Of a stretch of DNA of 64,000 bases, positions 43,439-53,188 are shown in pieces. The notes under the pieces are model-generated. The model was not told where the DNA came from, searched no databases, and was given only the letters and a program-made list of their open reading frames with translations. Position 1 is the first letter of the stretch. The number at the start of each line of letters is the position of its first letter. The stretch is from NCBI RefSeq assembly GCF_019972835.1, contig NZ_BPPB01000004.1:186001-250000 (forward strand), written 5' to 3'. A program made the position numbers and the translations under genes. Origin of the DNA: Lactobacillus laiwuensis (lineage in GTDB: Bacteria > Bacillota > Bacilli > Lactobacillales > Lactobacillaceae).

Positions 43439-44827
43439 ATGAATAGTAATTTCCTTTGGGGCGGCGCTACAGCATCCTATCAGTGTGAGGGTGCCTGGAA
43501 TGTTGATGATAAAGCTGAATCCATGTGGGATCATTATTTACATGAAAATAATTTAGAAAACGGTAATGTTGCTAGCGATCATTATCATCATTTTGAAGAG
43601 GATATCAAAATGATGAAGGATGGTGGTCAAAATGCATACCGTTTTTCTTTGTCTTGGCCCCGCATTATCAAAAATCGTGCTGGGGATATTAATCCGAAAG
43701 GAATTGAGTTTTACAATAAACTAATTAATTGTTGCCTTAAAAACGGCATAACGCCTTTTGTGACACTTTATCACTGGGATCTGCCACAGTACTGGCAAGA
43801 GGCTGGTGGCTGGCTCAATCTCGACACCAGCCGTGCTTTTGCCCACTACGCTGAAGTTTGTTTTAAAGCTTTTGGCGATAAAGTTAAACTCTGGACAACT
43901 TTTAACGAACCCAAATGGTTTACTGTCAATGGCTATTTGATTGGCAACTATCCGCCGGGTGAACATGATCTACAACACACGATCACTTGCGGTTTTAACG
44001 TGATGTATGCCAGTGCATTAGCTATTCAAAAATTTCGTCAGGGAAATTTTCAGGGACAAATAGGTATTGTTCATAGTTATTCACCAATTGATGGCATAGA
44101 CGATACGATTGAAACCAAAATCGCTATGCGTAATGCTGATAATTATGCTAACAACTGGGTTTTAGATACCGCTGCACTAGGTAGTTTTCCCATTGATCTA
44201 ATAGCTAAACTTAGTGAAACTAATGATATTTCTTTCATGAAACCTGACCTCCTAAAAACAATAGCAGAAAATACAGTTGATTTTTTAGGCTTAAATTATT
44301 ACGCCCGTACATTAGTAAAACCATATACGACCGGCGAAACGAAAATGGTATTTAATAATTCCGGTAAAAAAGGTTCAACTCAAATGAGAATCAAAAATTG
44401 GTTTGAACAGGTAATGGATCCAAATAGTGAATACACTGAATGGGACACTGAAATATATCCGAAAGGATTAGAGGATGGCTTAATTCGTGCATACCAAAAA
44501 TATCATTTGCCTATCTTTGTGACAGAAAATGGTGTTGGTTTTCACGAAAACATTGATGTAAATGAAGTCAAGGATGACTACCGCATTTCTTTTATGAATG
44601 ATCATATAAATGCTTTGATGAATGCACAAGACAAAGGAGCTGATGTCAGAGGTTACTTTACCTGGTCCCCATTTGATCTGTATTCATGGATGAACGGGGT
44701 CGAAAAACGTTATGGCTTAGTGGCTGTCGATTTTTCTACATTAAAGCGTAAGCCAAAAGCTTCCTACTTTTGGTACAAAAAAATTATTAATTCAAATGGT
44801 AGATTAATTGCACGTAAGGAATACTAA
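43439..44827 (+). CDS. GH1 6-phospho-beta-galactosidase/glucosidase, LacG-like
   Basis: The enzyme hydrolyses a phosphorylated beta-glycoside delivered by a PTS. The 462 residues have the GH1 acid/base Glu in TTFNEPKWF and the nucleophile Glu in FVTENGVGF. The substrate-phosphate signature is S-W-x5-K-x-Y in LYSWMNGVEKRYG. This is the arrangement of lactococcal LacG (Ser428, Trp429, Lys435, Tyr437), where the Trp favours galactosides; phospho-beta-glucosidases usually lack it. ATG 43439 follows GGGAGG. It lies behind a guanine riboswitch and 15 bases before an EIIC gene. Confidence 0.92.
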   Translation: MNSNFLWGGATASYQCEGAWNVDDKAESMWDHYLHENNLENGNVASDHYHHFEEDIKMMKDGGQNAYRFSLSWPRIIKNRAGDINPKGIEFYNKLINCCLKNGITPFVTLYHWDLPQYWQEAGGWLNLDTSRAFAHYAEVCFKAFGDKVKLWTTFNEPKWFTVNGYLIGNYPPGEHDLQHTITCGFNVMYASALAIQKFRQGNFQGQIGIVHSYSPIDGIDDTIETKIAMRNADNYANNWVLDTAALGSFPIDLIAKLSETNDISFMKPDLLKTIAENTVDFLGLNYYARTLVKPYTTGETKMVFNNSGKKGSTQMRIKNWFEQVMDPNSEYTEWDTEIYPKGLEDGLIRAYQKYHLPIFVTENGVGFHENIDVNEVKDDYRISFMNDHINALMNAQDKGADVRGYFTWSPFDLYSWMNGVEKRYGLVAVDFSTLKRKPKASYFWYKKIINSNGRLIARKEY

Positions 44828-44842
44828 AGTAGGAGATTAAAC

Positions 44843-46129
44843 ATGGAAACTACAAAAATTACTTCTTGGATGGATAAACACATTACACCATTTGCTAATA
44901 AAATGGCCAATCAACGTCATCTTGCAGCAATTAGAGATACTTTTATGACACTTCTGCCAATCACATTGTTTGGCTCAATTTTTGTCATAATCGGTGCTGC
45001 GCCACCTGTTACCAAACATAGTAATGGCTTATTAATAGCTTGGGCTCACTTTGCTCAAAAGAATGCTTTAATACTTACTTGGCTAAGTTCCGTTTCAATG
45101 AGCGCAATGTCTGTTTTTATTTGCGTTGGTATTACCTACTTTTTATGTCAGCATTACAAAGAAAATCCTTTATCGCCTATTATGTTTTCTTTAGCAGGAT
45201 TTTTCATGTTAGTTTTTGATCCTAAAAAACTCGGCTTTACTGGAAATTTTGCAGACATTAGCTATTGGGATGGCCGTGGAATTATCATTGCGATTTTAAT
45301 TGCTATTCTAACAACAGAAGCGTACCACGCAATGCGTAAGCACGATTTTGGTCGTATTAAGATGCCTAAAGGAGTACCATCAGCTTTATCAGAAAGCTTT
45401 GCTTCATTTGTTCCAGCACTAGTGATTTTGGCAGTAGACGCAATTATTTTTATAATTTGTCAAGCGAACCATACTACAGCAGTTAAAGCCATTTACAGCT
45501 TCTTATCACCAAGTTTTAAGGTTGCAGATAGCTTGCCAGCAACAATCTTTTTAACTATTTTAGTGCAGCTCTTTTGGTTTTTTGGTATTCACGATGCTGC
45601 TCTCGCTGGTATTCTGGGGCCAATTCGTGATGGTAATCTCTCTATCAATGCTAGCGCTAAGTTAGCAGGCAAAGCACTACCAAGAATTTTCACTACTCCT
45701 TTTTGGGTTTACTTTGTTATTATCGGTGGCTGCGGTTCTGTCTTAGCTTTAGCGATTATAATGTCATTTTCGAAATCTAAGCAACTAAAAACAGTGGGCA
45801 GAGTGGGTTTAATTCCAGCACTATTTGGAATTTCTGAGCCTATGATATTTGGTACCCCGTTAATGCTAAACCCAATCTTTTTCATTCCCTTTATTTTTAC
45901 TTCCACGGTTAACGCTATCTTAAGTTACCTTTCAATGTCATTTGGACTGGTGAAAAAGACATTTGCACTATTTTCATGGCAAATGCCGGCGCCAATTGGA
46001 GCATTTTTATCAACTATGGATTGGCGGGCTCCGATATTAGTAATATTATTAATTGTAATTGATGGCTTAATGTATTACCCATTCATGAAAATTTACGAAA
46101 GAAGCTTATTAAAAGAAGAAAACAGTTAG
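44843..46129 (+). CDS. PTS lactose/cellobiose-family EIIC permease
   Basis: The 428-residue permease opens with the family motif HITPFANKMANQRHLAAIRDTFM. It includes LVQLFWFFGIHDAALAGI and GISEPMIFGTPLMLNP, conserved in CelB/LicC-type EIIC. About ten membrane segments. It takes up a beta-glycoside for the GH1 enzyme encoded 15 bases upstream. No EIIA or EIIB gene accompanies it, so those partners must come from elsewhere. Confidence 0.93.
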   Translation: METTKITSWMDKHITPFANKMANQRHLAAIRDTFMTLLPITLFGSIFVIIGAAPPVTKHSNGLLIAWAHFAQKNALILTWLSSVSMSAMSVFICVGITYFLCQHYKENPLSPIMFSLAGFFMLVFDPKKLGFTGNFADISYWDGRGIIIAILIAILTTEAYHAMRKHDFGRIKMPKGVPSALSESFASFVPALVILAVDAIIFIICQANHTTAVKAIYSFLSPSFKVADSLPATIFLTILVQLFWFFGIHDAALAGILGPIRDGNLSINASAKLAGKALPRIFTTPFWVYFVIIGGCGSVLALAIIMSFSKSKQLKTVGRVGLIPALFGISEPMIFGTPLMLNPIFFIPFIFTSTVNAILSYLSMSFGLVKKTFALFSWQMPAPIGAFLSTMDWRAPILVILLIVIDGLMYYPFMKIYERSLLKEENS

Positions 46130-46183
46130 TAACAGAGCTTTAATTAAATTTCTTATTCGATTAAAAAAATTAAATTTTATTGA

Positions 46184-46225
46184 GGACTAATTTCCAATAT
46201 GCAAGCGAAATTAGTTCTTTTTATT
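46184..46225 (+). terminator. Terminator of the riboswitch operon
   Basis: GGACTAATTTC (46184-46194) and GAAATTAGTTC (46207-46217) pair with one G-T, followed by TTTTTATTT. It lies about 55 bases after the EIIC stop. Confidence 0.85.
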
Positions 46226-46288
46226 TGAAGATGCTTTCCTTGTAGCTAACAATAAAATCTTTCTTTTTTATATTATTTGTCATAGAAA

Positions 46289-46331
46289 AAGTGTTCCTTA
46301 TAATTATAGCTTTAGCTATTAAGGAACACTT
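46289..46331. terminator. Bidirectional terminator, chiefly for murQ
   Basis: AAGTGTTCCTTA (46289-46300) and TAAGGAACACTT (46320-46331) form a 12-pair stem. It follows the murQ stop by about ten bases on the minus strand. Confidence 0.85.
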
Positions 46332-46342
46332 AACTGAAATTT

Positions 46343-47242
46343 TTAATTCAAACTATTTAAAACGTCACTTACAATACCATGATGTTCAGTTAACAATTGT
46401 GCAGCTTCCTGTTTATTTTTACCAGTTTTAGCCATCACTATTGCAAGAGCAACATCATTGTCTGCTTTTCTTAAAAAGCTCAGAGCTTCAGCAATCGGTA
46501 TTGCTGCCGTTTCACTAATAATACGGCAAGCACGATCAACTAGCTTATCATTGGTTGGTTGAACATCAACCATCACATTTTGATAAACTTTGCCTTGTCT
46601 GATCATTACTCCGGTTGAGATCATATTTAAAATCATTTTTTGAGCAGTACCGGCTTTCATACGGGTTGAGCCGGTTATCACTTCAGGACCAACCACAGCA
46701 TTAATTGCAAATTCAGCGATTTGACCTATCACTGAATTTGGCACACAAGCTACGGCTATAGTTAGAGCTTGGACTTTAGCGGCATATTTTAACCCACCAA
46801 TAACATAAGGAGTTCGGCCACTGGCAGCTAAGCCAATAACAATATCATTTGCCGTTAATTTAAGATTTTTTAGGTCTGTTTCTCCCATCGTGATGGAATC
46901 TTCTGCACCCTCTACAGCAGCAAACATAGCTTTTTTGCCACCTGCAATCAAGCCAATTGCTCTTTCTGGCTTAATACCGTAAGTCGGAACTAGTTCAGCT
47001 GCATCAAGCACACCTAATCGTCCACTAGTTCCAGCACCAATATAGATTAAGCGTCCTCCAGCAGAGTATCTTGTGGAAGCCTGATCAATTGCTTTAGCAA
47101 TTTGATCACTCTCTCCTGCTACAGCAAGAGCTACTTTTTGATCTTCAGCATTGATCGTTTTGACCATATCCAATGTAGACATCGTATCAATGTGTGTTGT
47201 TGCTGGATTTCGCGCTTCAGTTTCTAAGTTTTTAATTTCCAT
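46343..47242 (-). CDS. murQ: N-acetylmuramic acid 6-phosphate etherase
   Basis: MurQ cleaves the lactyl ether of MurNAc-6-phosphate to give GlcNAc-6-phosphate and D-lactate, recovering wall-derived sugar. The 299 residues have the SIS domain (YIGAGTSGRLGVLDAAE, GLAASGRTPYVIGGLKYA), GSTRMKAGTAQKMILNMIST and the C-terminal helical region with NKQEAAQLLTEHHG, all typical. It follows the murP-like gene after 14 bases in the same operon. Confidence 0.96.
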   Translation of the reverse strand: MEIKNLETEARNPATTHIDTMSTLDMVKTINAEDQKVALAVAGESDQIAKAIDQASTRYSAGGRLIYIGAGTSGRLGVLDAAELVPTYGIKPERAIGLIAGGKKAMFAAVEGAEDSITMGETDLKNLKLTANDIVIGLAASGRTPYVIGGLKYAAKVQALTIAVACVPNSVIGQIAEFAINAVVGPEVITGSTRMKAGTAQKMILNMISTGVMIRQGKVYQNVMVDVQPTNDKLVDRACRIISETAAIPIAEALSFLRKADNDVALAIVMAKTGKNKQEAAQLLTEHHGIVSDVLNSLN

Positions 47243-47256
47243 ATTCTATCCGTAAA

Positions 47257-49221
47257 TTAATTCGTTTTTACAGTTGCAACAATCTGATTGGCAGTAACCT
47301 TGCCTGTAGCAATAGGAGAAATACTTGTGACATCTTCCATATTGTTAATCATTACCATCACGTCTGTTGGCTTGCCCGCAGCTTTGATAGCTGGAACATC
47401 CATTTGAGCAATAACGTCACCGCGTTTAACATACTGTCCACTTTTTACTTTTATTTCAAATGGAGCTCCCTTTAATTCAACAGTGTCAATTCCAAAATGC
47501 AAGACTAATTCCAATGGACCTTGATCTGATTCCATTGTAACTGCGTGTTTCGTATCCATAATTGTTAAAATACGTCCATCAACTGGAGCAACAATTTTAC
47601 CATCATTATCAGGAATTACAGCAAAGCCGTCCCCCAGCATTTTTTGAGCAAAAACATCATCTTTTACAGCAGATAATTCTTCCAATTCACCATTCACGGG
47701 ACTGGCTAAATTAACAGCCACACTTTCATGACTTGTTTTATCATCCTCGGGATTAACAAAAGAGCCATCCTCATTTTTAGCAACTACAGCGCTCTTAGGT
47801 ACGCCAAAGAAATAAGTTAGAATAAAACCGCCAATGTAAGCTGCTAATAAACCAATACAATAATTTAATGCTTTATTGTGGGCAATTAACGGAATTAAGG
47901 CAATACCAGATGTACCAATAGCGATTGAGCCGACATTGCCGAATGCTCCTAAAACGGCACCACCAATACCACCGCCTAAACATGCAGTAATAAAGGGACG
48001 ACCTAAAGGAAGAGAAACACCATAAATTAGTGGCTCACCTACTCCTAAAATTCCGACGGGCAAAGCCCCCTTAATCAGCTTAGTTAATTCTTTGTTCTTA
48101 CGACATTTAACCCATAAAGCAATTGCAGTACCTACTTGTCCGGCACCCGCCATTGCTAAAATAGGCAATAACGGCGTATAACCCATCTTTTGAATCATTT
48201 GCAAATGAATTGGCGTTAAAATTTGATGTAAACCAAACATAACCATTGGTAAGAACACTGCACCTAAAATAAAACCGGCAACAGGTCCACCAACCTTTAA
48301 GACCCAGTTAATTCCGCCAATGAGTGAGTTTGAAACCCAACCAGCAAAAGGCATAATGATAAAAATAGTAATTAGACCCATTACTAATAAAGTTAAAAAT
48401 GGCGTGAAGATGATATCAACTGAATCAGCCATGTATTTGTGGAAAAATTTTTCAACATATGACAGAAGCCATACTGCAAGCAAAACTCCGATGATACCAC
48501 CCTGTCCAGCAGCTAACGGCTGACCATTAAAAATATTTGGTATTACCATAGGAGCTACCACACCAGGCAGCATTACTACACCACCGATGATACCACCAAG
48601 TCCAGGTGTAGCTTTGAATTCTTTAGCAGCATTAATACCAACATAGATATTTAAGTAGGCAAATAGTCCATTGGCAATCACACCTAAAACGGTGATGCCC
48701 AGGTTCCAGCTTGCCGGCAGCATTTTGGCTGTCAACATATTTCTTAAAATACCTGATACACCAGAAATTAAACCGGCACCAACAAATGCTGGAATTAAAG
48801 GTATGAAGATAGCCGAAATATGTTGTAAGACAACACGCCACCAAGTTTTCTTTAAGCTGGCTTTATGGGCCATGTGAACTTCTTCAGCTTTCTCCATAAC
48901 TTCGCTCTTGTCTTTTTGATAAGAGCTTTCCTTAGCTGTTACATCTGGAAAAGGATCATTTTCATTTACCCCAGCTGCATTAACCATGCTTTGAGCAACT
49001 TTAGCATTAACACCAGGACCTAAAACTACTTCCAGTGTTTCACCATCAACTACTCCCAAAATGTCTTTAACTTGTTTTAAACCAGCTAAATCCACTTTAG
49101 ATTTATCCCTAACCGTAATTCTCACTCTGGTCATACAATGGTATAAAGATTTAACGTTTGCAATACCACCAATATGATCATAGATTTCTTGGCCTATTTT
49201 GGCATATTTATCTGTACTCAT
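47257..49221 (-). CDS. murP: PTS EIIBCA for N-acetylmuramic acid (MurP-like)
   Basis: The 654 residues comprise EIIB (1-90, phospho-acceptor Cys29 in YHCMTRVRI), EIIC (about 125-480, ten membrane segments, GVGEPLIYGVSLPLGRPF) and a fused EIIA-Glc domain (about 510-654, acceptor His575 in VLHFGIDTVELKG). The glucose-superfamily EIIBC with murQ next door indicates import of MurNAc or MurNAc-GlcNAc. Sucrose/trehalose-type relatives are alternatives but fit the neighbours less well. Unlike E. coli MurP, which borrows EIIA, this one carries its own. Confidence 0.85.
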   Translation of the reverse strand: MSTDKYAKIGQEIYDHIGGIANVKSLYHCMTRVRITVRDKSKVDLAGLKQVKDILGVVDGETLEVVLGPGVNAKVAQSMVNAAGVNENDPFPDVTAKESSYQKDKSEVMEKAEEVHMAHKASLKKTWWRVVLQHISAIFIPLIPAFVGAGLISGVSGILRNMLTAKMLPASWNLGITVLGVIANGLFAYLNIYVGINAAKEFKATPGLGGIIGGVVMLPGVVAPMVIPNIFNGQPLAAGQGGIIGVLLAVWLLSYVEKFFHKYMADSVDIIFTPFLTLLVMGLITIFIIMPFAGWVSNSLIGGINWVLKVGGPVAGFILGAVFLPMVMFGLHQILTPIHLQMIQKMGYTPLLPILAMAGAGQVGTAIALWVKCRKNKELTKLIKGALPVGILGVGEPLIYGVSLPLGRPFITACLGGGIGGAVLGAFGNVGSIAIGTSGIALIPLIAHNKALNYCIGLLAAYIGGFILTYFFGVPKSAVVAKNEDGSFVNPEDDKTSHESVAVNLASPVNGELEELSAVKDDVFAQKMLGDGFAVIPDNDGKIVAPVDGRILTIMDTKHAVTMESDQGPLELVLHFGIDTVELKGAPFEIKVKSGQYVKRGDVIAQMDVPAIKAAGKPTDVMVMINNMEDVTSISPIATGKVTANQIVATVKTN

Positions 49222-49363
49222 TTTTTCCTCCTTTTATAAAGACAAAATAAGTATATTCTTCAATAGACCAATTTGCAAATTATGATAATTAATTACTAAA
49301 AATCATATTTTAATGGATTATACCAATTTTAATAAAGATAGAGTATAAAACCCCATACAAATT

Positions 49364-50416
49364 TTATTCATCTGCAGCAATGAAAATGATGCTTTGCCTT
49401 GCACCTATTTGATTCAAAAGTGGTAAATCATCAGCTACCACGTGTCCCAATACGTTAACTTTCTCGTCAGCTGGTAAATCACGTTTAGTTATTTGTAATT
49501 CTTCCTGATAACGCAAATATAATTTATTGTCACAGGTAATTGTCCCTTTTGATCGAGTCCCAGAATTTCCCTGGGGTGCGACATCAAATAACTGACGGCT
49601 ACGCCCCTCCGTTAACCTTACTACATCTCGCGCTACATCCGGACGATTATGCCATTCAGAATTAAATAGTTCAGGCAAGTTTTCATCAATGCGAAGTGTA
49701 ATAATCTGCTTTTTAGTGTAATTTTTAAAACTATCAATCATTTGCGGTGATAAAGAAGCATCCCCAATAAAAACATGGTCACAAGCTAAGCGTTTTAATT
49801 CCAACATTGCAGCTAACGGATTCTCTGCTCTATGCTTTTCAAGAGTTGGCAGTCCAGCGTGAATAGGTCCACGCAGAACATCATCACCAGCGACAAATGC
49901 CATTGTTGCTAAATTCATGTGATGTAACCAATCATTTTTCTCTTTTAACCAATTCGAATCTAGACCGGTTTCTGGTCGCGGATAAAAATTATGCCAAGCT
50001 TGCAAGTTTTCGAAGTTGGCACCGTGCTCTCGTAAAGCTGTGACGTCATCTTCATTGATAGTACTAGCGTTCAGAGCAACTGGCATTTTCTGTGAAAGCT
50101 TTGCTACAGTAGCTGGTGACACGCCATCGTCTATTCTAAGGCCAGTCAAGCCCAAGCTTTCAATCTGCTCTTCATTTTCAAGTGCAAGTCCTAGCCTTGC
50201 CATACCACTTTCAGAAACGTCAGCAATGACAGCAGTTTCTAAGTTCTTACACCATTTGGTGAGCTCTGCTAATCTTTTTAATATTACTTTGGGATCATCT
50301 TCAGGAATATGAAGTGAAGTAAAAATAGTTGTTAACCCCGCATTGCGCATCGCAAGTATATAATTATAATCATCAGCCGTTAGATCACGGTTTAGATATA
50401 TCGAAAAACCCAGCAT
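49364..50416 (-). CDS. mupG: DUF871 protein, MupG-like 6-phospho-N-acetylmuramidase
   Basis: The 350-residue protein belongs to the DUF871 family (N-terminal TIM barrel about 1-230, C-terminal cyclophilin-like domain). It has LGFSIYLNRDLTADDY, FTSLHIPEDD, NASTINEDDV, HNFYPRPETGLD and IHAGLPTLEKHR as conserved stretches. Staphylococcus aureus MupG, of this family, cuts MurNAc-6-phosphate-GlcNAc imported by MurP. The location upstream of murP and murQ on the same strand supports the same role. The 142-base gap to murP leaves room for a separate promoter. Confidence 0.85.
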   Translation of the reverse strand: MLGFSIYLNRDLTADDYNYILAMRNAGLTTIFTSLHIPEDDPKVILKRLAELTKWCKNLETAVIADVSESGMARLGLALENEEQIESLGLTGLRIDDGVSPATVAKLSQKMPVALNASTINEDDVTALREHGANFENLQAWHNFYPRPETGLDSNWLKEKNDWLHHMNLATMAFVAGDDVLRGPIHAGLPTLEKHRAENPLAAMLELKRLACDHVFIGDASLSPQMIDSFKNYTKKQIITLRIDENLPELFNSEWHNRPDVARDVVRLTEGRSRQLFDVAPQGNSGTRSKGTITCDNKLYLRYQEELQITKRDLPADEKVNVLGHVVADDLPLLNQIGARQSIIFIAADE

Positions 50417-50497
50417 TTATTCAATTTCTCCCTTAGTGTGAAATCACTTACATGGACCATTATACTATTTTATTTTGTTAAAACATGTACACAAATA

Positions 50498-50527
50498 AAA
50501 AGCTGTGAGTTAATTTGCTCACAGCTT
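50498..50527 (-). terminator. Terminator of the second DUF871 operon
   Basis: AAGCTGTGAG (50500-50509) and CTCACAGCTT (50518-50527) form a ten-pair stem, followed on the minus strand by TTTTATTTG. It lies 20 bases after the stop at 50548. Confidence 0.9.
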
Positions 50528-50547
50528 GAATATTTAAGCTAAATGAA

Positions 50548-51645
50548 TTAGCTTTGTTTCATTATAAACGTACTCCAAGGTTTCACGGCTTTTAGCAAGT
50601 CTAAATTATCTGCGTATAAGTGTCCCACAAGATTACGTCTGCCGTCATTTTCAAACGGCTTTAACACAATTTGTAGTTCTCCTTTATACCGTGGGTATTT
50701 GTCATTAACAACAACTATATCCCCTCTTGTAAAAGAGGCTTTATCATTGTTATGAGCTGGAATATTTTCTTTAGCATAAACCACACGAGGTTTAGTATCA
50801 CGTAATAAGAATTCTGATGCATCACCGCGGTACAAATGAGGCTCTTTTAAGCAAATCGTTTGCTCAATTGGTAAAACACCATCTTCAAATACAATTTTCA
50901 AAGTAGGATAGGCACTGTTAAAAGCTTTTGCTGCAGCAGCTAATTCATTTTCACTGGCAAAAGCATTGCCAATAATAATGTCATCAATCATTTTACTCAA
51001 GCGTAAGTGAGTAACTTGACTAAAAGCACTGCGCTTACGATCACTTTCAAGTGTCGGTAAGCCTTCATGAACAGGCCATGGACCAAATTTCGCATTTTTA
51101 GATGAAATAAACGCAGCAGTATGCAATCCATAATCACGATACTTTTGTGAATATTCATTAAAAATCTTTTCACTTAAACCCGTATATTCTTGTGGATAAA
51201 AGTTATGACAACCAATTAGATTATCATTCTCTGGGTCATAAGCCATAATACTGTCAAGATAATTAGTACCCCGACTCATATTCAGTTCAATCTTGAGTCC
51301 ATATTGATTACGAGTCATGGCAGCTTCTTCCATGCCACTGAAACCTTCATCTAGACGCAAGCCCCAGACACCTAAGTTATGGAAAAAAACAAGATCATTG
51401 TAATCAATTTTTAGTTCTTTAAATAAAACAGGGTTAATATCTACTACTGTTTTAAAGCCTAGTTCATTGGCATACGCAACATCTTTTTTTAATTTTGCAA
51501 GTATATCTTCACCACTTGCACTTTTTAACTGCAAAAGTGAGGTGAAAATTCTCCTGTAACCATACTTATGAGCTAAATCCATATATTCTTTATCCCGCTC
51601 AAATGTACTTTGCTCAGGATAAAGTGAAATACCCAACTGTTTCAT
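50548..51645 (-). CDS. Second DUF871 (MupG-type) protein
   Basis: A 365-residue paralogue with the same two-domain layout: LGISLYPEQSTFERDKEYM, RRIFTSLLQLK, LRLDEGFSGMEE, ELNMSRGTNYLDS, CHNFYPQEYTGLS and VHEGLPTLESDR. It is clearly diverged from the 49364 protein. It lies 14 bases after an EIIC permease, a partner typical for this subgroup, so it probably hydrolyses a different phosphorylated disaccharide. The specific substrate is not known. Confidence 0.82.
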   Translation of the reverse strand: MKQLGISLYPEQSTFERDKEYMDLAHKYGYRRIFTSLLQLKSASGEDILAKLKKDVAYANELGFKTVVDINPVLFKELKIDYNDLVFFHNLGVWGLRLDEGFSGMEEAAMTRNQYGLKIELNMSRGTNYLDSIMAYDPENDNLIGCHNFYPQEYTGLSEKIFNEYSQKYRDYGLHTAAFISSKNAKFGPWPVHEGLPTLESDRKRSAFSQVTHLRLSKMIDDIIIGNAFASENELAAAAKAFNSAYPTLKIVFEDGVLPIEQTICLKEPHLYRGDASEFLLRDTKPRVVYAKENIPAHNNDKASFTRGDIVVVNDKYPRYKGELQIVLKPFENDGRRNLVGHLYADNLDLLKAVKPWSTFIMKQS

Positions 51646-51659
51646 AAAATTAGTGCTCC

Positions 51660-53024
51660 TTAAACTTTATTAACTTTTTGAGGGTCCACGTTATTAGAAG
51701 CAATTACAAATGGTACATAGATCAAGAAACCAACGACCATATTGACAATTTGTAAAATAACTGAACGCCAGTCAATTGTAGCAATGATTGCATTAAGGAA
51801 TGGCGGCATTGCCCAAGTTGTCTGTACGGCAACTCGGTTTACCAAACCAAGACTTAGGGCACCATATGCAATTGATACCATAACTAATGGAGCAAGAACA
51901 AATGGAATTATGTAAATTGGGTTCAAAACAATTGGCATACCAAACATCATAGGTTCATTAATGTTGAAGATCCCAGGTACGAGTGAAATCTTAGCAACAG
52001 CACGTTCATCTTCACGCTTGGAAAAAGCAAGAACGGCTAAGATAAGTAGCAGTGTTGAACCTGCTCCACCAATCCAAACATAAAGGTCAAAGTCGCTTCT
52101 AGTCCACATGTACGGTAATGCTTTTTGCATCTTATGGGCATTAGTATTGGCAATCAATGCAGTGGTCCAAATACTTTCTGTAACTGGTGCCAATACATTG
52201 GTACCATGAATACCAAAGAACCAAAATAGTTGAACTAAGAACACTATGAGTAATAATGAACCATAACCTTGGCCCATCTTCATTAACGGCTCTTGAATTG
52301 TTTTGGCAATTAAATCAATCACCGTTGTATTTCTAAGACTGAATAAATAGTTAATAATACCAACAACGAACAAACCTGCGGTTGCAGGAATAATACCTGT
52401 AAAGGCATTGGAAACTGCGGGTGGAACGCTGTCAGGCATTTTAATAGTAATATGTCTCTTAACTAAAGCAATGTAAACTGCAACAGAAATAGCACCCATA
52501 ATCATTATGGTAAAGAAGCCGTAAGCACCAAAGTACTTATTAAAATTGAACCAGCCCCAAGCACTAATATTCTTGCCATTAACAGCCATTTGAGCATCAG
52601 TTAATGTTTTTATGTCTCCCTTAGTAAGAACATTTTTTAAGTCAGCTGAAAAGCTCTGAGGCAAGCTCATGATAAAGGTACCTAATGTCAGCAAGCCCCC
52701 TGCGATCGGTTCAACTTTATATTGGACACACATGTGATAGCCAAATGTAAAGGCAAACAGCAGGCCTAAAATTGCAGTAGAACCTGTCCATACCAACGCA
52801 TTGATATTGATAAGCCATTGCATTGAGTTAACAACGCCCGTCCATCCTAGGTTGGTGGGAACATCCCTAAAAATAGCATTTAAGACACTAGCTACTGAAC
52901 CAGCCAACATAATCGGCATAATTGAGATAAAGGCATCGCGCAATGCAACAAGCCAGCGAACAGAGCCGATCTTAGCTGCAACAGGAACGAGATGCTTGTT
53001 TAGCCAGTTAATTATAGCATTCAT
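51660..53024 (-). CDS. PTS lactose/cellobiose-family EIIC permease linked to DUF871
   Basis: The 454-residue permease starts LNKHLVPVAAKIGSVRWLVALRDAF and has FLVQLFWFFGIHGTNVLAPV and NINEPMMFGMPIVLNPIY, the CelB-type EIIC signatures, with about ten membrane segments. It imports the sugar that the following DUF871 protein likely hydrolyses. No EIIA or EIIB is encoded with it. Its promoter region holds a perfect TATAAT, a cre-like site and two HutC-type palindromes. Confidence 0.93.
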   Translation of the reverse strand: MNAIINWLNKHLVPVAAKIGSVRWLVALRDAFISIMPIMLAGSVASVLNAIFRDVPTNLGWTGVVNSMQWLININALVWTGSTAILGLLFAFTFGYHMCVQYKVEPIAGGLLTLGTFIMSLPQSFSADLKNVLTKGDIKTLTDAQMAVNGKNISAWGWFNFNKYFGAYGFFTIMIMGAISVAVYIALVKRHITIKMPDSVPPAVSNAFTGIIPATAGLFVVGIINYLFSLRNTTVIDLIAKTIQEPLMKMGQGYGSLLLIVFLVQLFWFFGIHGTNVLAPVTESIWTTALIANTNAHKMQKALPYMWTRSDFDLYVWIGGAGSTLLLILAVLAFSKREDERAVAKISLVPGIFNINEPMMFGMPIVLNPIYIIPFVLAPLVMVSIAYGALSLGLVNRVAVQTTWAMPPFLNAIIATIDWRSVILQIVNMVVGFLIYVPFVIASNNVDPQKVNKV

Positions 53025-53075
53025 AATATTTCCTCCTACTAATATTTCACTACATTTGCATTATACCATAGCAAA

Positions 53076-53090
53076 TGGAACCGTTTACCA
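53076..53090. promoter_or_regulatory. cre-like site in the EIIC-DUF871 promoter
   Basis: TGGAACCGTTTACCA resembles a CcpA cre site. On the minus strand a perfect -10 TATAAT follows at about 53067-53062 and the expected -35 lies inside this site, so binding would block the promoter. Confidence 0.5.
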
Positions 53091-53131
53091 TTTTGCAGTT
53101 GGAAATTGTTGTGGCTGTATGTTTTATGGCT

Positions 53132-53145
53132 TTGGTCTACACCAA
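53132..53145. promoter_or_regulatory. HutC/NagR-type operator, proximal
   Basis: TTGGTCTACACCAA is palindromic except for one central pair and fits the GGTNTANACC pattern of HutC-subfamily GntR regulators. Centre-to-centre distance to the next site is 57 bases. It lies about 115 bases upstream of the EIIC start. Confidence 0.5.
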
Positions 53146-53188
53146 TATAGTTCAATATTCTCTAATCGATATTAGTCAGGTGATCAAA

